From: Thelephora terrestris | Taxonomy: Eukaryota > Basidiomycota > Agaricomycetes > Thelephorales > Thelephoraceae | DNA: 64,000 bases | Direction of reading: 5' to 3' | NCBI GenBank assembly: GCA_015956445.1 | Contig: WIUZ02000005.1 | Span: 1,860,001-1,924,000 of the forward strand | In this document: positions 36,635-47,690 of the stretch, one piece after another | Numbering within the stretch: the first letter of the stretch is position 1 | How the letters are laid out: each line of letters begins with the position of its first letter | Notes under the pieces: model-generated | What the model was told of the DNA's origin: nothing | The model's input: the letters and a program-made list of their open reading frames with translations, nothing else | Databases searched by the model: none | Program-made: the position numbers and the translations under genes

Positions 36635-36947
36635 TGGAGCTTTTTCAGTCCTGTATCTAATTTCTCATCTAATTCATGCGCCTTTTAGTGGTTGCTTGCG
36701 TCATAGTAGAAAGTTACGTTGTTGTACCCAATCCAATCATACTGATTAGAACTGGATCCGTCTGTTATATCTTTACTGGAAATTTAGGAAAGGGTGTGAA
36801 CCTGGTCGGCCAATTGATGCCGGGAAGGGTGAAGGCCGAAGGCCGGAAAAGAGGCGTAGCAACCGTGAGTAACAATCGCCATCTTAAGCTAATGCGTATC
36901 TGGGCGGTCGGAACGCGTCGCGTTCTTCCGCAACTTACTCATCAACC
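36635..36947. other. Short intergenic region
   Basis: Gap between PHA2 and YTH1 on the same strand; it holds the 3' flank of the first and the promoter of the second. No exon was recognised. Confidence 0.45.
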
Positions 36948-38100
36948 ATGGCTGTGAACGTTCAGCCCGATCCTTTGACAGGCCCTTCACCACTTCGAGA
37001 CATCGTTAGACCTCAATTTCACCAGAACAATTTCGTCCAGGAGATTTTTATTAAAAATGAGCTTGGTTTGAAGTTAGATAAAGGTGCGCAGCGGTCGCCC
37101 TTGAGACAGTGTGGCTGACCATGATCGGCTGATTCAATTCTCGAAAATATACCTCTGGTTGTAGATGATCAGATATGCCGACTTGCTCTAACACCTACGG
37201 GCTGTCCCCTCGGCCCATTGCTATGTCCACTACGGCACACGTCGCCGTCACCCCAAAACTTCCAACCGCCGAAACAACTCCCAACGCACCCTCGGGATAG
37301 AGAGCGATTGGCGACTGTTTGTAAGCACTGGCTGCGGGGTCTTTGTAAGAAGGGTGACGCGTGCGAGTTTCTACACGAGTACAACCTACGGCGAATGCCA
37401 GAATGTTGGTGGTACGCGAAGTATGGGTACTGTTCGGCCGGAGACGAATGTCTGTATGCTCATCCGAAGGAGCGCAAAGTTGAATGCCCGGATTACAATC
37501 GTGGGTTCTGCAGGTTAGGTACGCCCTCTTCTCCATTGCGTTTAGACTTGGATGTCGTCTTCATGGATTCAACCTAAACCTCAAAGGTCCAACATGTCCG
37601 AGAAAACACGTCCGAAGAGTGGCTTGTCAGCTGTACCTGACCGGATTCTGTCCCATGGGCCCGGATTGCCCGCGAGGACAGTGAGCATACACCCTTGTCC
37701 GCAACTTCGCCTACTAACAGCCCTCCGCCAACTTACGACACGAACAGCCCCAAGCCGAGCATCCCTCCACCGAACGCTTATGACCCTCCCCCGCCGCCTT
37801 CCCCGAGGGACTTGGGGCCTCCTCCACCCGGCTATGGCAGATATGCGGACTTTGATCACGGGACTGGGTCAGGGATGCAGCAAGGGGGTGGGCAACCCCC
37901 ACGTAGGAATCTGGACGAGGTCTTGTGCTTCAAGGTGCGATGACTCTTTGCACCCGTTCTTTGCTTCCGCCTCAACTGACAACAACGCAATCTTGTTCAA
38001 GTGTGGTGAAAAGGGACACTATGCGAACCATTGTACAAACCGTAACAAACCGGGAAACCGGGGAGGTATAGATAGGACGAACCGGCGATTTGACGAGTAG
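36948..38100 (+). CDS. YTH1: mRNA 3'-end processing factor YTH1/CPSF30
   Basis: Zinc-finger subunit of the cleavage and polyadenylation factor that helps recognise the AAUAAA-type signal. It starts MAVNVQPDPLTGPSPLRDIVRPQFHQNNFVQEIF. Five CCCH fingers are visible in order: ICRLALTPTGCPLGPLCPLRH, TVCKHWLRGLCKKGDACEFLH, ECWWYAKYGYCSAGDECLYAH, ECPDYNRGFCRLGPTCPRKH and ACQLYLTGFCPMGPDCPRGH. The fourth and fifth are each split by an intron and rebuilt by GT..AG splicing. After a Pro-rich linker (PPPPPSPRDLGPPPPGYG) a CCHC zinc knuckle CFKCGEKGHYANHC follows, then the basic end NRRFDE. A single knuckle at the C-terminus matches CPSF30 of animals and many filamentous fungi, whereas yeast Yth1 lacks it. 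Confidence 0.95.
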
Positions 38101-38621
38101 GGTTAGAGGGTGGACGTTCGTCTGTTTCTCGTAGGCGGTGGCCTTGGCATGACGGGATGTGAGAAATGAAATGATAACTTCCCATCCCTCGATCGAGCAG
38201 GAGAGCCAGGAACTGGATCCAGACCCTGAGCCGGACCAACTCTTGCTGGTCAAGGAAGCCGTATTTGATTTTTCGGCCAGCACGGGTGTCAGACACCTTG
38301 CCGGGACAGTGCAAGCTGTGCAATGGTCGATGATTGTCGAAAACAAAGGAAATACGCGATTGTAGCACAGCAGATCAACGACTATCGGCTTAGTCTCTTA
38401 CTGTTTGAACCCCTTTCCAATGAGTTTTCGCTCGCTGTCCAAGCCTCAGCCAGACCCCAAGGTACAGTAATATTCGCTCATGGTCACGTGGCGTTGTGTC
38501 GAGGATCGAGGTAATACTCACCGGAGCCGCTCGTGGTCGCCAGGAGATGCTTTAAAACTCGCGAAATCTGCCGTAACTTGCTGCTCTTTATCCTCCGTTT
38601 GTCCCGTTTCTCTTCCTCCAA
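38101..38621. other. Intergenic with one small uncertain frame
   Basis: A 68-codon plus-strand frame at 38159-38365 (MRNEMITSHPSIEQESQ..) has protein-like composition but no recognised family and no independent support. The rest is 3' flank of YTH1 and promoter of the second zinc-cluster gene. Confidence 0.35.
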
Positions 38622-41578
38622 ATGCCAAAGGCACAGTCTTCCTCCCAATCGCCACGACCAGCTCTTCGTCGGAACCAGGCACGTATTGCCGCCCCAGGCC
38701 TTCACCACCTCTTATCCTGATCTCTAATAACTATCTGGTTGCGCAGGCTTGCCTTCCCTGCCGGAAGAGAAAGCTTGTACGTGCACTCTTCTTCAGTTTG
38801 GTCAGGAATATATCTGATCATCGTCTCTCTGAAGAAATGTGATGCTGGTCGCCCCCACTGCACAACCTGTGTGAAGTATGTGTTAACTCATTGCTGATAC
38901 GCAAGACCGTTGTCGCATCCAATTTACGTGTGTTGCGTCCTTATAGGCAGTGGAAGACTACCATTAGCGTACCACCTCCAGTTGGTTTTGTGTAAGCCTC
39001 CAAGTCTTCTCCGTCCAGACGGCCATGCTTACAATCCTTAGTCACCCGACGGAACCGCAATGCGCATATGACCCCGTAGACGGCCTGCCTCTGGCGCCTG
39101 ACACCGGTCCCTTAGAAAAAATCAAAGCGCTCGAGGAACAACTCAGTGAGCAGGATGAATTATCTCTCCGATCCCCGCTCACGCAGCTCCGTCCTCGCGT
39201 TTAGACCAGTTAAGGAATCAACTACGCGAAACAGATCCTCCAGCGGGGTCATCAACGATTCAAAGCGTTCGGTCACCAGCCTTACCATCATTGTTCGGCG
39301 CTTCCTCGGAACTAAGCCCAGGCGTCATCGTCCTCCCGAACGTCTCGCTCGCGACCACCCGTGCGGGCAGTACTCCTGGATCGAGTCCGAACAACAATAA
39401 GTCGTACTCCATCAAACTCAGCCCTAGTCCACCCCAAGAGTTGCTCATCTCAGGGTGGAGCTCCGACTTACCTTCCCCCGCGATTGTGAACCACCTTATC
39501 GACGTATTTTTCAAATGCGACCCGTGTGGTTCAAGGATTCTGCATCAGCCAACGTTCTTGGCCGCGATGCAGTTACCTCCCTACCATTCCACTTTTCCTC
39601 ATATTGCTCTACTTCACGCGATTGTATGTGGTTTAGTTACAAAAGCTGAGGGTGGGACCGCTAATCAGCCCCTAGTGCGCCTCAGCCTCAAGATGGACTT
39701 CAAACGCCGCTACGATGACTCCAGACGGAACACGTCGAGACAAGTTTGCCGAATTCCATGCCAGCAAAACGAGACAATACATCGACCGGACAATGGCCAG
39801 CGGGAAGGATATCTTTCAGGTCATGCAAGCGTGCATCGTGTTGTCTTGGTACCTTTATCAAGAAGGGCGATGGGTTGAGGTCTGGATCTACGCTGGTTTC
39901 CAGACACGTGTAGCTATCCCATTGCGTTTGAATTATCCCGGCACTTTTTCCGTCCACGCCGCCAACGGACCTGGGGAGTACCTTCCACCTCCTCGAGACG
40001 CGCTGGAAAAGGAGATCAGGCGAAGGACATGGTGGATGACGATCCTCTTTGATCGGATCGTGTCTATTGGAGGTTGGGTACACGCAGTCGGTTGGTCGCT
40101 CGTCGCACTCGCACGAATGCAATTTTTTTGACCCAAAACATCGCAGATGAACGAGATATCGGCACCGAGCTTCCATTAACTGCCGTGGACTTTGAGTTAC
40201 AAGTGCGTTGGTCGTGTATGTCTTCTCCCTTTTGAAACCTGACTCCTGCTGCCACAGAGGGCCGTCACAGCTAACCCACAGAATATTTCCCAAGAGGATA
40301 TGTTTGTCGTCCATCCCCTAGGATACACCGACTCTTTCCTGTTACTTATCAAGGCTACCATGTTATTTGGCCGAGTCACAGACTACAACGTGCGCAGCAA
40401 CCTCCGGGAGCCCGCAGCGATCACGCGGAACCAGATCCCGTTCTTCAAGCCCGGGTTTGCAGAACTCGACAAGCTGGTTTCCACAGACTTTCTGGAAAGC
40501 TTCCCTCCAGCGTACAAACACTTCGGGTTGAACGAGGATGGTTCCATCGACACGGACCTGTATCTCGCTCATATTCTCCCTCATGCGTGAGTCTCGTTCG
40601 GGCCTAGTTTTTTTTACGAATCTGATCTCTGATCCTGCGTGCTATGTCAACCTCACACAGTACCGTTATCACGTTGCACAACTCATACGTCGACTTTTCT
40701 GACTCACAATCTCTGTCTGCGTTGAGGTGTGTCGACTCTGCGAGGGCCATCCTCACGGCATACTACCGGCTGTATGGGACCTCGCTTGACATCACCAGAC
40801 TGCACCCTCTTGTGGTGGTTAGTACTTACGCTAGTCTGTGGTTGGTGACTGGCTTAACTTTCTCTCAGATCTGCTGGTACCTGGCCGCCGTTGTGCAGGT
40901 CCAGTTGTGCAGGTATTTCATTGAAATAGGTGACGTCTCGAGGGAGACAACTATCTGGGGTGAGATCAACGTCTTAAGGTACGTGATAGTCCCTAGCGAC
41001 AACACACCCTTCCAAGTCCTTCGCGTTCGTTGGGCTCGAGACCCCGCGCTCTTGTCACCACTTTCACGTCTCATTTCAATTGACGGCTTCCTTTGTCCCG
41101 TGGGTTCAGAATACTTATCTACATTTACGGCTTCTCTTATAGATCTGCTATGATGGTGTATGGGGAAAGGTCTCCCATCGGAAGTGAGTCCTTCGTACCT
41201 CGTCTCCGGTTCCACGCGATACCGAACCGCTGTTCAGCGCGTCAGGAAAAACTCTTGCAAGGTCTCATGTCCGAGATTGTCCGCCTTACCAGCCAAATGG
41301 AACCTCTGGAAGTGGGAGTGCCATTGTACCCCTTCTCGAGAGAGACTGCGTTCGGCAAACCCTCTCCAACGAGCGCCCCTCTTCCAAGCGGATCGCCGTT
41401 CGAAAATGAAGAGAGATCACCAAACCTACGCAGCAGCTCTAGAGCTGAGACCGTCAATTCGCATTCGGGGATAAGCGTCTCGGGTGCTGGAACGAGCCGT
41501 GACTTGTGGTCGACCAGCCCCAGTGACATGTCCCCGTTCTTAGCGGGGGTCCACGCCTCAGGTTACCCGCGACCTTGA
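38622..41578 (+). CDS. Zn2Cys6 transcription factor with fungal_trans domain (paralogue 2)
   Basis: Nuclear zinc-cluster regulator related to the gene at 31097-34356. It starts MPKAQSSSQSPRPALRRNQ. The cluster ACLPCRKRKLKCDAGRPHCTTC is built from two exons; the Lys-Cys-Asp codons that are cut by an extra intron in the paralogue are uninterrupted here. The intron before the cluster has a GC donor (CAG|GCACGT). A leucine-rich segment (KIKALEEQL) precedes the middle homology region: HLIDVFFKCDPCGSRILHQPTF, IALLHAIVCGLV, EKEIRRRTWWMTILFDRIVS, GYTDSFLLLIKATMLFGRV and HILPHATVITLHNSYV. The tail is Ser/Pro-rich and ends FLAGVHASGYPRP at 41578. Most internal introns match the first copy in position. 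The binding site and regulated pathway are unknown. Confidence 0.87.
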
Positions 41579-42286
41579 CTTTCGTCACCTTGCTGGATCC
41601 TTCTCGCACCTTTACCCCCGATTTCAATGCATCGCATCGGTTTTTCGTCCAACAGTTTTGTGCGTTTATCGTACCCCTTGACCAGGGTCGATATGTCATC
41701 GATTCTTTTCCCCTCTACTTCCCCATGCTGTGTTCATTGTAAAATCAGCGGTCTCCGTGTTTTTGTATCCCCGCGTCTACGATCCGTTGCTGTCTCGAGC
41801 TCCCTCTCGCGTGTGTTCTGGATACCTTTAGGGCGTCCAATTTTGTTTTGAAATTTGCTTTAGATCCTTTGTGTAATGGACTCTCCTCGCGTGTGTACCG
41901 TCGCTTGCTCGGCTTTGAAGTAGGATTTTCAAAAATTTAGTCCGCACATCGCCCGGACTTTGTGTTCTCTCAAAGCGATCTGTCTGCAAAAGCCGTTGGT
42001 ACAAAGGAAGCCACTAATTCAGGTATTCTACAGGCGCCTGGTCTCACAAAGCCATCATTGGGTTCCGGCCACCGCTTCCAGTACGATCAACGTATCGGTT
42101 CGAATGTTTCAAACGAGCCTTAGCTGGTCGTGGAGGGTGGTGGGGGACGGGGAGCGCTCATGGAGTGCCACGGTGGTATTGAGGCTTTGATAGTTGGAGG
42201 CTGTTCAGTACGATGTCAGAAGACCAATTCCCGACGGGTCAGGGGTGAAAAGGAGGGGGTTCGATGTGCGAGCGAAATATCTCGCA
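41579..42286. other. Convergent 3' region, no gene seen
   Basis: The zinc-cluster gene (plus) and the next gene (minus) end towards each other, so this gap should hold two 3' UTRs. T-rich stretches at 41630-41880 fit transcript ends. No exon was recognised. Confidence 0.45.
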
Positions 42287-43477
42287 TCAAGATTTGGAGG
42301 CTCTACGCCGTTCTGCCTCCAACACGGCCTCGAACCGGGCTTCATCGAGCGCGCGTTTATCCCACTTTTGCTCCCTCTCGTCGATCGTGATTGATGGGTC
42401 CAGATCGGAAGAATTATAGCGATCGTAAGTTCCCTCCCCAGTTGTCCCCCCAACCGGGTTGCCAGAACGGGTAGCCGATTGAGATGACTGCGGTGGCGTT
42501 TTGTTCCGTTCATGGCTCTGTCGTATGACATCCCATGAGGAAGGAGCGCCCGCTTTGTTGTTGGCGGCCCGGATTTCATCCCATTTGCCTGTGGGTCGTT
42601 GAACAACCACTTGGTGGGTCTGTTCCGCTAGGAGCCAGAGTATTCTGTGAGCGAGGTACACTCTAGGAAAGCAAAGTGAACGAGATCAAAGCGTATGTAA
42701 AGCAGCCTGCGCTTTTTAGGCGCCGAGAATGACGCAAGGAATCATGACGTATAGGTACTCACTCTGGTTCTGATCCAAATCCTCCTGTGACGGAGAGACA
42801 GCCCAACCTTCTGTGGGCTCCGTGGTTGCAGAGGTCGACTCGGTGCTAGTCGGGGAAGCTTGAAAGGTGGGCCCGAGGGCAGCACCCACGAGCTCTTCCC
42901 GCCGTTCTGGAACTCCGTATGGAAAGTGTTCACGGCCACCGAGCCGAGCGTTTACGTTTCGTAAGGCTTGATTAAATCCGACAGGGTTTTCCAACGACCG
43001 GGCAAACTTGATGTGGGCAGATAAGTTCTGGTTGAAGCCGATGGAGTAGCTGCAGAAGCCGAGTAGAGTACTTGTTGTCATGAGCTTAGTGAGCCTCCAT
43101 TTTGGGCGAGCGAACCCCTGGGAGTACGCGACTACACCAAGGAACGCGATGCTCGAGTAAATCAGCTGTGGGAGTTGAGATCGAACGGGTGTTAGGATGC
43201 AGTTGCTAAGGGGTGGAGCCTACTGGAAGATGGCGTTTCCTGCTCCCAAAGAGGGACTGTGAAGAATACATGGTTTACTCTGCTTTGAACTTGTGAGCAG
43301 GAGGAGCTCACTCACCTGGGCGAGTTCCATGTCGTGATAAGTAACATTTCCGTTCTCCACCTCCGGTTTGAGCAGATACTCCGTCTTTTCCCTTGAGCTG
43401 AAGACGGATTCCATCCATTTCAGGGGATACACTCTCACCGGTTGGCCTGCCTGCGTTGGTGAACGAGGGTCCGCCAT
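42287..43477 (-). CDS. Small membrane protein, unknown fungal family
   Basis: Exon 1 (43316-43477) begins MADPRSPTQAGQPVRVYPLKWMESVFSSREKTEYLL. A small exon gives SLFGSRKRHLP, and a third begins LIYSSIAFLGVVAYSQGFARPKWRLTKLMTTSTLLGFCSYSIGFNQ, which looks like two membrane-spanning helices joined by a short basic turn. It continues through ENPVGFNQALRNVNARLGG, then an acidic Ser/Thr stretch. The last exon holds ILWLLAEQTHQVVVQRPTGKWDEIRAANN, SSWDVIRQSHERNK and a charged helix (DEREQKWDKRALDEARFEAVLEAERRR). Two short spans, then WD-containing charged tails, recall OCIA-domain proteins of the mitochondrial outer region, but I cannot confirm that. It is divergent from the RhoGEF-like gene across 127 bp. 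Confidence 0.78.
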
Positions 43478-43604
43478 CCTGGAGTAGCTGACGGTCGGTT
43501 GTGAGAAACGAGTGAAGCAGGCGCATCCCTCGATCTCATCATCACCACCTCTGCGCTTGTCCTCCACCAACTACGACAAGCACACCGTTTGTCGACTCAC
43601 ACCC

Positions 43605-46600
43605 ATGGATGTAGTAGGCCACAAACTAAACGATAGCCTGCCTCCGCCTCCACCTCCTCCAAAGATCGTAGAACAAAAGTCAGAACTGCCACCAGTGCCG
43701 TTGGACACCTCAGGCTTGACGCCTTCCTCAATAGGCCCAAATGGTTCGTACTCCCACCCCTTTTTCCATCTTAAATTGACATTGAACCTTGTGCACCCCA
43801 GACTTCGCCAGCCCATTATCACCTACAACTCCTGGCGACCCTCGTTCCCAACCCCCGTCACCACAACCAGAGGCAAAATCAAAAAAGACAAACCCACTGA
43901 CTGAACTCGTTGAGACGGAAAAAACCTATGTTGATCAATTGGCCGGTATCATCAGGGTAAATACCTATTTATCGCTTTTATATTTGTTGCCTCTACACGG
44001 CATTTCACCAGTGTGCTGATGACTGGTCATTGATTTGCTCAGAAAGTTGCCTCTGCATGGTCGAGATCAAATCTGCCACCACCGGAGCTAGACCAGATGT
44101 TCAGAGCGATTGAAGCCATCTACAAGGCGAACCGTTCTTTGCTCTCGGTACGCAACCATACGCTCACGTCCGATATGTATCGGATAAAATAGAAACGCGG
44201 GTTTTTAGAAACTGAAGGAGATTGGAACGAGTCCCTCGTCACCCAAGGCGTTAGGTGACCTCCTTATGCGCTGGGTTGGTGGATGTATGCTATCGTTTTG
44301 AGTTTCCTAATCGATCCCTCTTTGCAGATTGACGATCTTGAACCCCCATATGCAACCTATTGTAACAAGTACCTCGCTGGGTTTGACACCTGGGAACGTG
44401 TAGCGGGTAATTTAAAACTCCCGACAACACTGGCTACATTTTCAGCCTCGAATCCTCCTCCGCTTCCCCAGGCCCGTGGATCAGAACCCCCGACGTGGAC
44501 TTTGGACGGCTTGTTTTTACTTCCCCATGGTAGACTCAAGTATTATAAGAAGCTCTACGGCAGGTTGTTGAAGAGTACTGCACCCGGACGAAACGACCAC
44601 AAGTTGCTTGTCGGTGCAATGGAAAAGTTAGATCGACTGGTGTCAACTGTGGAAGGTAGATTTAAAGTCAGACTCCAACCATCCTTACCCGTCGAAACGG
44701 TGGACGAAGTTGTGGTGAACATGCGGGGTGGACCTCCGCAGTACTCTCCGCCAGAGCCTGGGGTTCGAGACACACTTTTGTCGGATGGGAGCAACTCCAG
44801 GCATGCGAGCGTGTCGTAAGTTCCGCGTTTCCTTCGAAGCTGGAAGGTTTTTAACCGACGATTAACATCTCCAGCAGTGGGGGCAATCAATCTCAGACAA
44901 CTGCAGCGACATCGATTGATCGTAATTCTGGGCCGGCACCTCCCATGACGGCCGCGGACATCGAGAGGCGATTGTCAACCGCGAAGACACTCGACTTGTT
45001 CACGATGAACCCGAGGGTGAGGAATATTTTCACCTTTCTCACCGAGTATGATACTTAATGTTTCGCCCTCAGGAAACTAAGCTGCAAATCGAAACACCAG
45101 GCTTGACATATACTCGTGAGGTGAGGATGTCGTTGGGAGTTTCCATCGACTTCACTCCAAAATCCACTGGCGAACTTGTGCGATATCCCCGCGGACATAT
45201 ATTCCTTCTAACGGACCTTTTCCTTGTGTGTGAATGGATCTTACCTTCTGAGAGGGCAGAGCACGGAGGCGCGTTCGATTTCTCATTAATTTTTCCCCCT
45301 CTCGCTGGCAAACACTTGAAAGTCTCGGAGGTGCCTGACTCCGGTGAGCAATGTATTTACGTCGTTTGTGATCCCATCTAATCCACGCAATAGATACGGC
45401 TCTAAGCATCTTCATCCTGAGGAAGGAGACCTTGATCATCAATACCCCTTCACCTCAAGTGAAATCAAAGCTGCTCGCGGAATTTCAAGATTGTATCGAC
45501 ACAGCAATGACTCGTGGGTTCATCCAATCGGACTGTTTTCATTAGTCTCAGCCGAGTTTCTTAGTGCATCACCGGGCAAAAAACACACAGCCACCACCCC
45601 CTGTTCCAAGCCTCCCGCGGTCAATTTCCTCACCTTTTCCATCGTCACCACCAAACGGACCACCACTTCCTGAGTCCGGTGGCCCTGGAGGACCCCCAGT
45701 ACATGCACTCTCTCCAAGTCACAGCTTCAACACGGGAAACAAGAGGTTCTCGCCCCCATCACGAGCTGAATCGGTCAATTCAGAGAAACGTTGGTCTCCT
45801 TCAGGTCCGCCTGAATCGTTCGCGCAACGAACACTTTCACCAGAATTGCAACTTCAGAGCGGACCGCACCGTGTTGTACAGGAACAGTCCCCTGATCCTC
45901 TAAGTTTACAGAGATCTTCTTCAACCGCGGAGACGGTTATGGATGGACCGGTCCAGCGCAGTAGACCGCCTTCACAGGATCGGGGACCCGTTGGCCGCAG
46001 TCCTCCATTCCGGCCAGGGCAGGCCATGCCTCCACCGGGCTCGTTCGGTCCTGGACATGTTATGCCTTCTTCATTTGGCCCTGGACAGGTTGTGCCTCAA
46101 CAGTCGTTCAACCCAGGGCAAGTCCTTCCCCGTAGTATGAGCATACAACGAGGACCGGGGCCTCCGCCTCAGAACGGGATGAATCCCCCGCTTGGACACG
46201 GCGGCCAGCCTCCGCCCCGGAGCTTAACGAACCCCCCTGGACCAATGGGACCGCTTCCACCACGTAATATGATGAGCCCCCCGCCGCCTCGTAACGTCAT
46301 GAGTCCTCCCCCTGACGTTGGTCCCGGTGGACCCCCTCCGCCAAGTCACATGAAGCCTCCCGCCCCTGGATACATGGGACCTCCGCCTCCAGGTTATCCG
46401 GGACCTCCATTCAAAGGTCCTGCCCTACCTTCACACCCGGGTCCAAATCCTCCTGGCCCCAATGGAATGGGGCCTCCACCTTCCGGACCTCCTCCAGGAC
46501 CCGGTGGACCAGGGCAGCATCCAGGAGGACCTTCCATGCCAGGTCGACCGCCCTTGCCGCCTGGACCGCCACGTGGCCCGCCAACGGTGTCAGGCCAGCC

Positions 46601-47321
46601 CCTGATGGACCCTACGCGTGTACCACCAGGACCCAACGGTTTTAATCCCAACGTGCCACCTCATCCATCTCGACAACCATCTATGGACCTATTCCATCCT
46701 CAGCCCGTCGGTCCTCCAGAGCCAGGGTTCCTTCGCAAAACACAATCATCTCACTCGTTAAATTCGCACTTCGATCCCCACGGAGCATTGCCACCTGTTC
46801 CGAGGATGCCTGGAACGCAAATACCGAGAAATCATTCTTCCGATTCGTTGCCGTTGCCACAGTCCAGACCATTGCTGCCTTCCGCGCAGAGGTCCGTTTC
46901 GATGGTCCCCTCTTCCCAGTCTTTCCATGAGATCAGTCCGCCAACTTCACCCATCCAAGAGTCAGCCCCACACACTGGCCCAGTGACCTCGGCGATTTCA
47001 GCGCAGATGAAGTGCAAGGTCTTCCTCAAACAGCAACACGCGCAGTGGAAGTCCCTAGGCTCGGCGAAACTGAAGCTTTATCGTGAGAGCCCAACGAATA
47101 TCAAGCAATTGGTCGTAGAGGCGGACAACAGAGAGAGTTCGATCTTGATCTCTACGATCGTCTTGACGGATGGTGTGGAAAGGGTTGCCAAGACGGGCGT
47201 TGCGATAGAGTTGAGCGATAAGGGGTTGAGGTCCGGCGTTGTTTATATGCTGCAGTTGAGGAACGAGAAATCGGCGCAGGGTTTATTTGACAGCTTGCTT
47301 GCTGGGTCAGATCGGTCGTGA
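43605..47321 (+). CDS. RhoGEF (DH)-PH-like scaffold with long Pro-rich region
   Basis: Probable Rho-family guanine nucleotide exchange factor. The start MDVVGHKLNDSLPPPPPPPK (43605) is chosen over an in-frame ATG at 43512 because that one would lie only 34 bp from the divergent neighbour. A DH-like domain follows: PLTELVETEKTYVDQLAGIIR, AIEAIYKANRSLL and PPYATYCNKYLAGFDTWERV. A PH-like part has FLLTDLFLVCEWIL and LSIFILRKETLII. A 51-nt intron (GTGGGT..CTTAG, near 45510) removes an in-frame stop before the Pro-rich segment, which is full of PPPR, GPPPP and PGQ motifs over about 300 residues. The C-terminal 110 residues (MKCKVFLKQQHAQWKSLGSAKLKLYRE, LISTIVLTDGVERVAKTGVAIEL) look like an EVH1/PH-type beta fold. 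GTPase specificity cannot be told; a Rac-type GTPase lies 18 kb away. Confidence 0.85.
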
Positions 47322-47690
47322 TCCCACTCTCAACCCCCTTGTGGGCTCGTTCGGCCTTTTGTTTCCTTCGTCGTTGTTGCCAGAGAGATGACACTTTGGG
47401 TGCTTGTTTCATTCACGTTACTCTCTACGGATTTTTTTTGGCGGTCTTCCTCCTTTATTACCCCAAATTCCCTAATTTACGACCTTTCCAACCACTTTGA
47501 CTTCCCGTTGCTCATTTGGTGTGTTCCTCTTCCGCCTTTTGTTCGTTCGTGGGATCCTGTCGATGTCGTTTATTCGCAGACGCTGCCCGTTTTTCGCTTT
47601 ACGAGTAGGCTCTATATACCACAACTAATTTGATGAATCAAGTTTCAAACTGACCCACGAAAAGACCCATTGGAGGCATCTAACAGGATT
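47322..47690. other. Convergent 3' region
   Basis: The RhoGEF-like gene (plus) and the NGL-like gene (minus) converge here. The sequence is T-rich and holds no supported exon, as expected of two 3' UTRs. Confidence 0.5.

Noticed and set aside
38159-38365. 68-codon plus-strand frame
   Set aside because: Protein-like composition but no family, and it lies where the YTH1 3' UTR would be.
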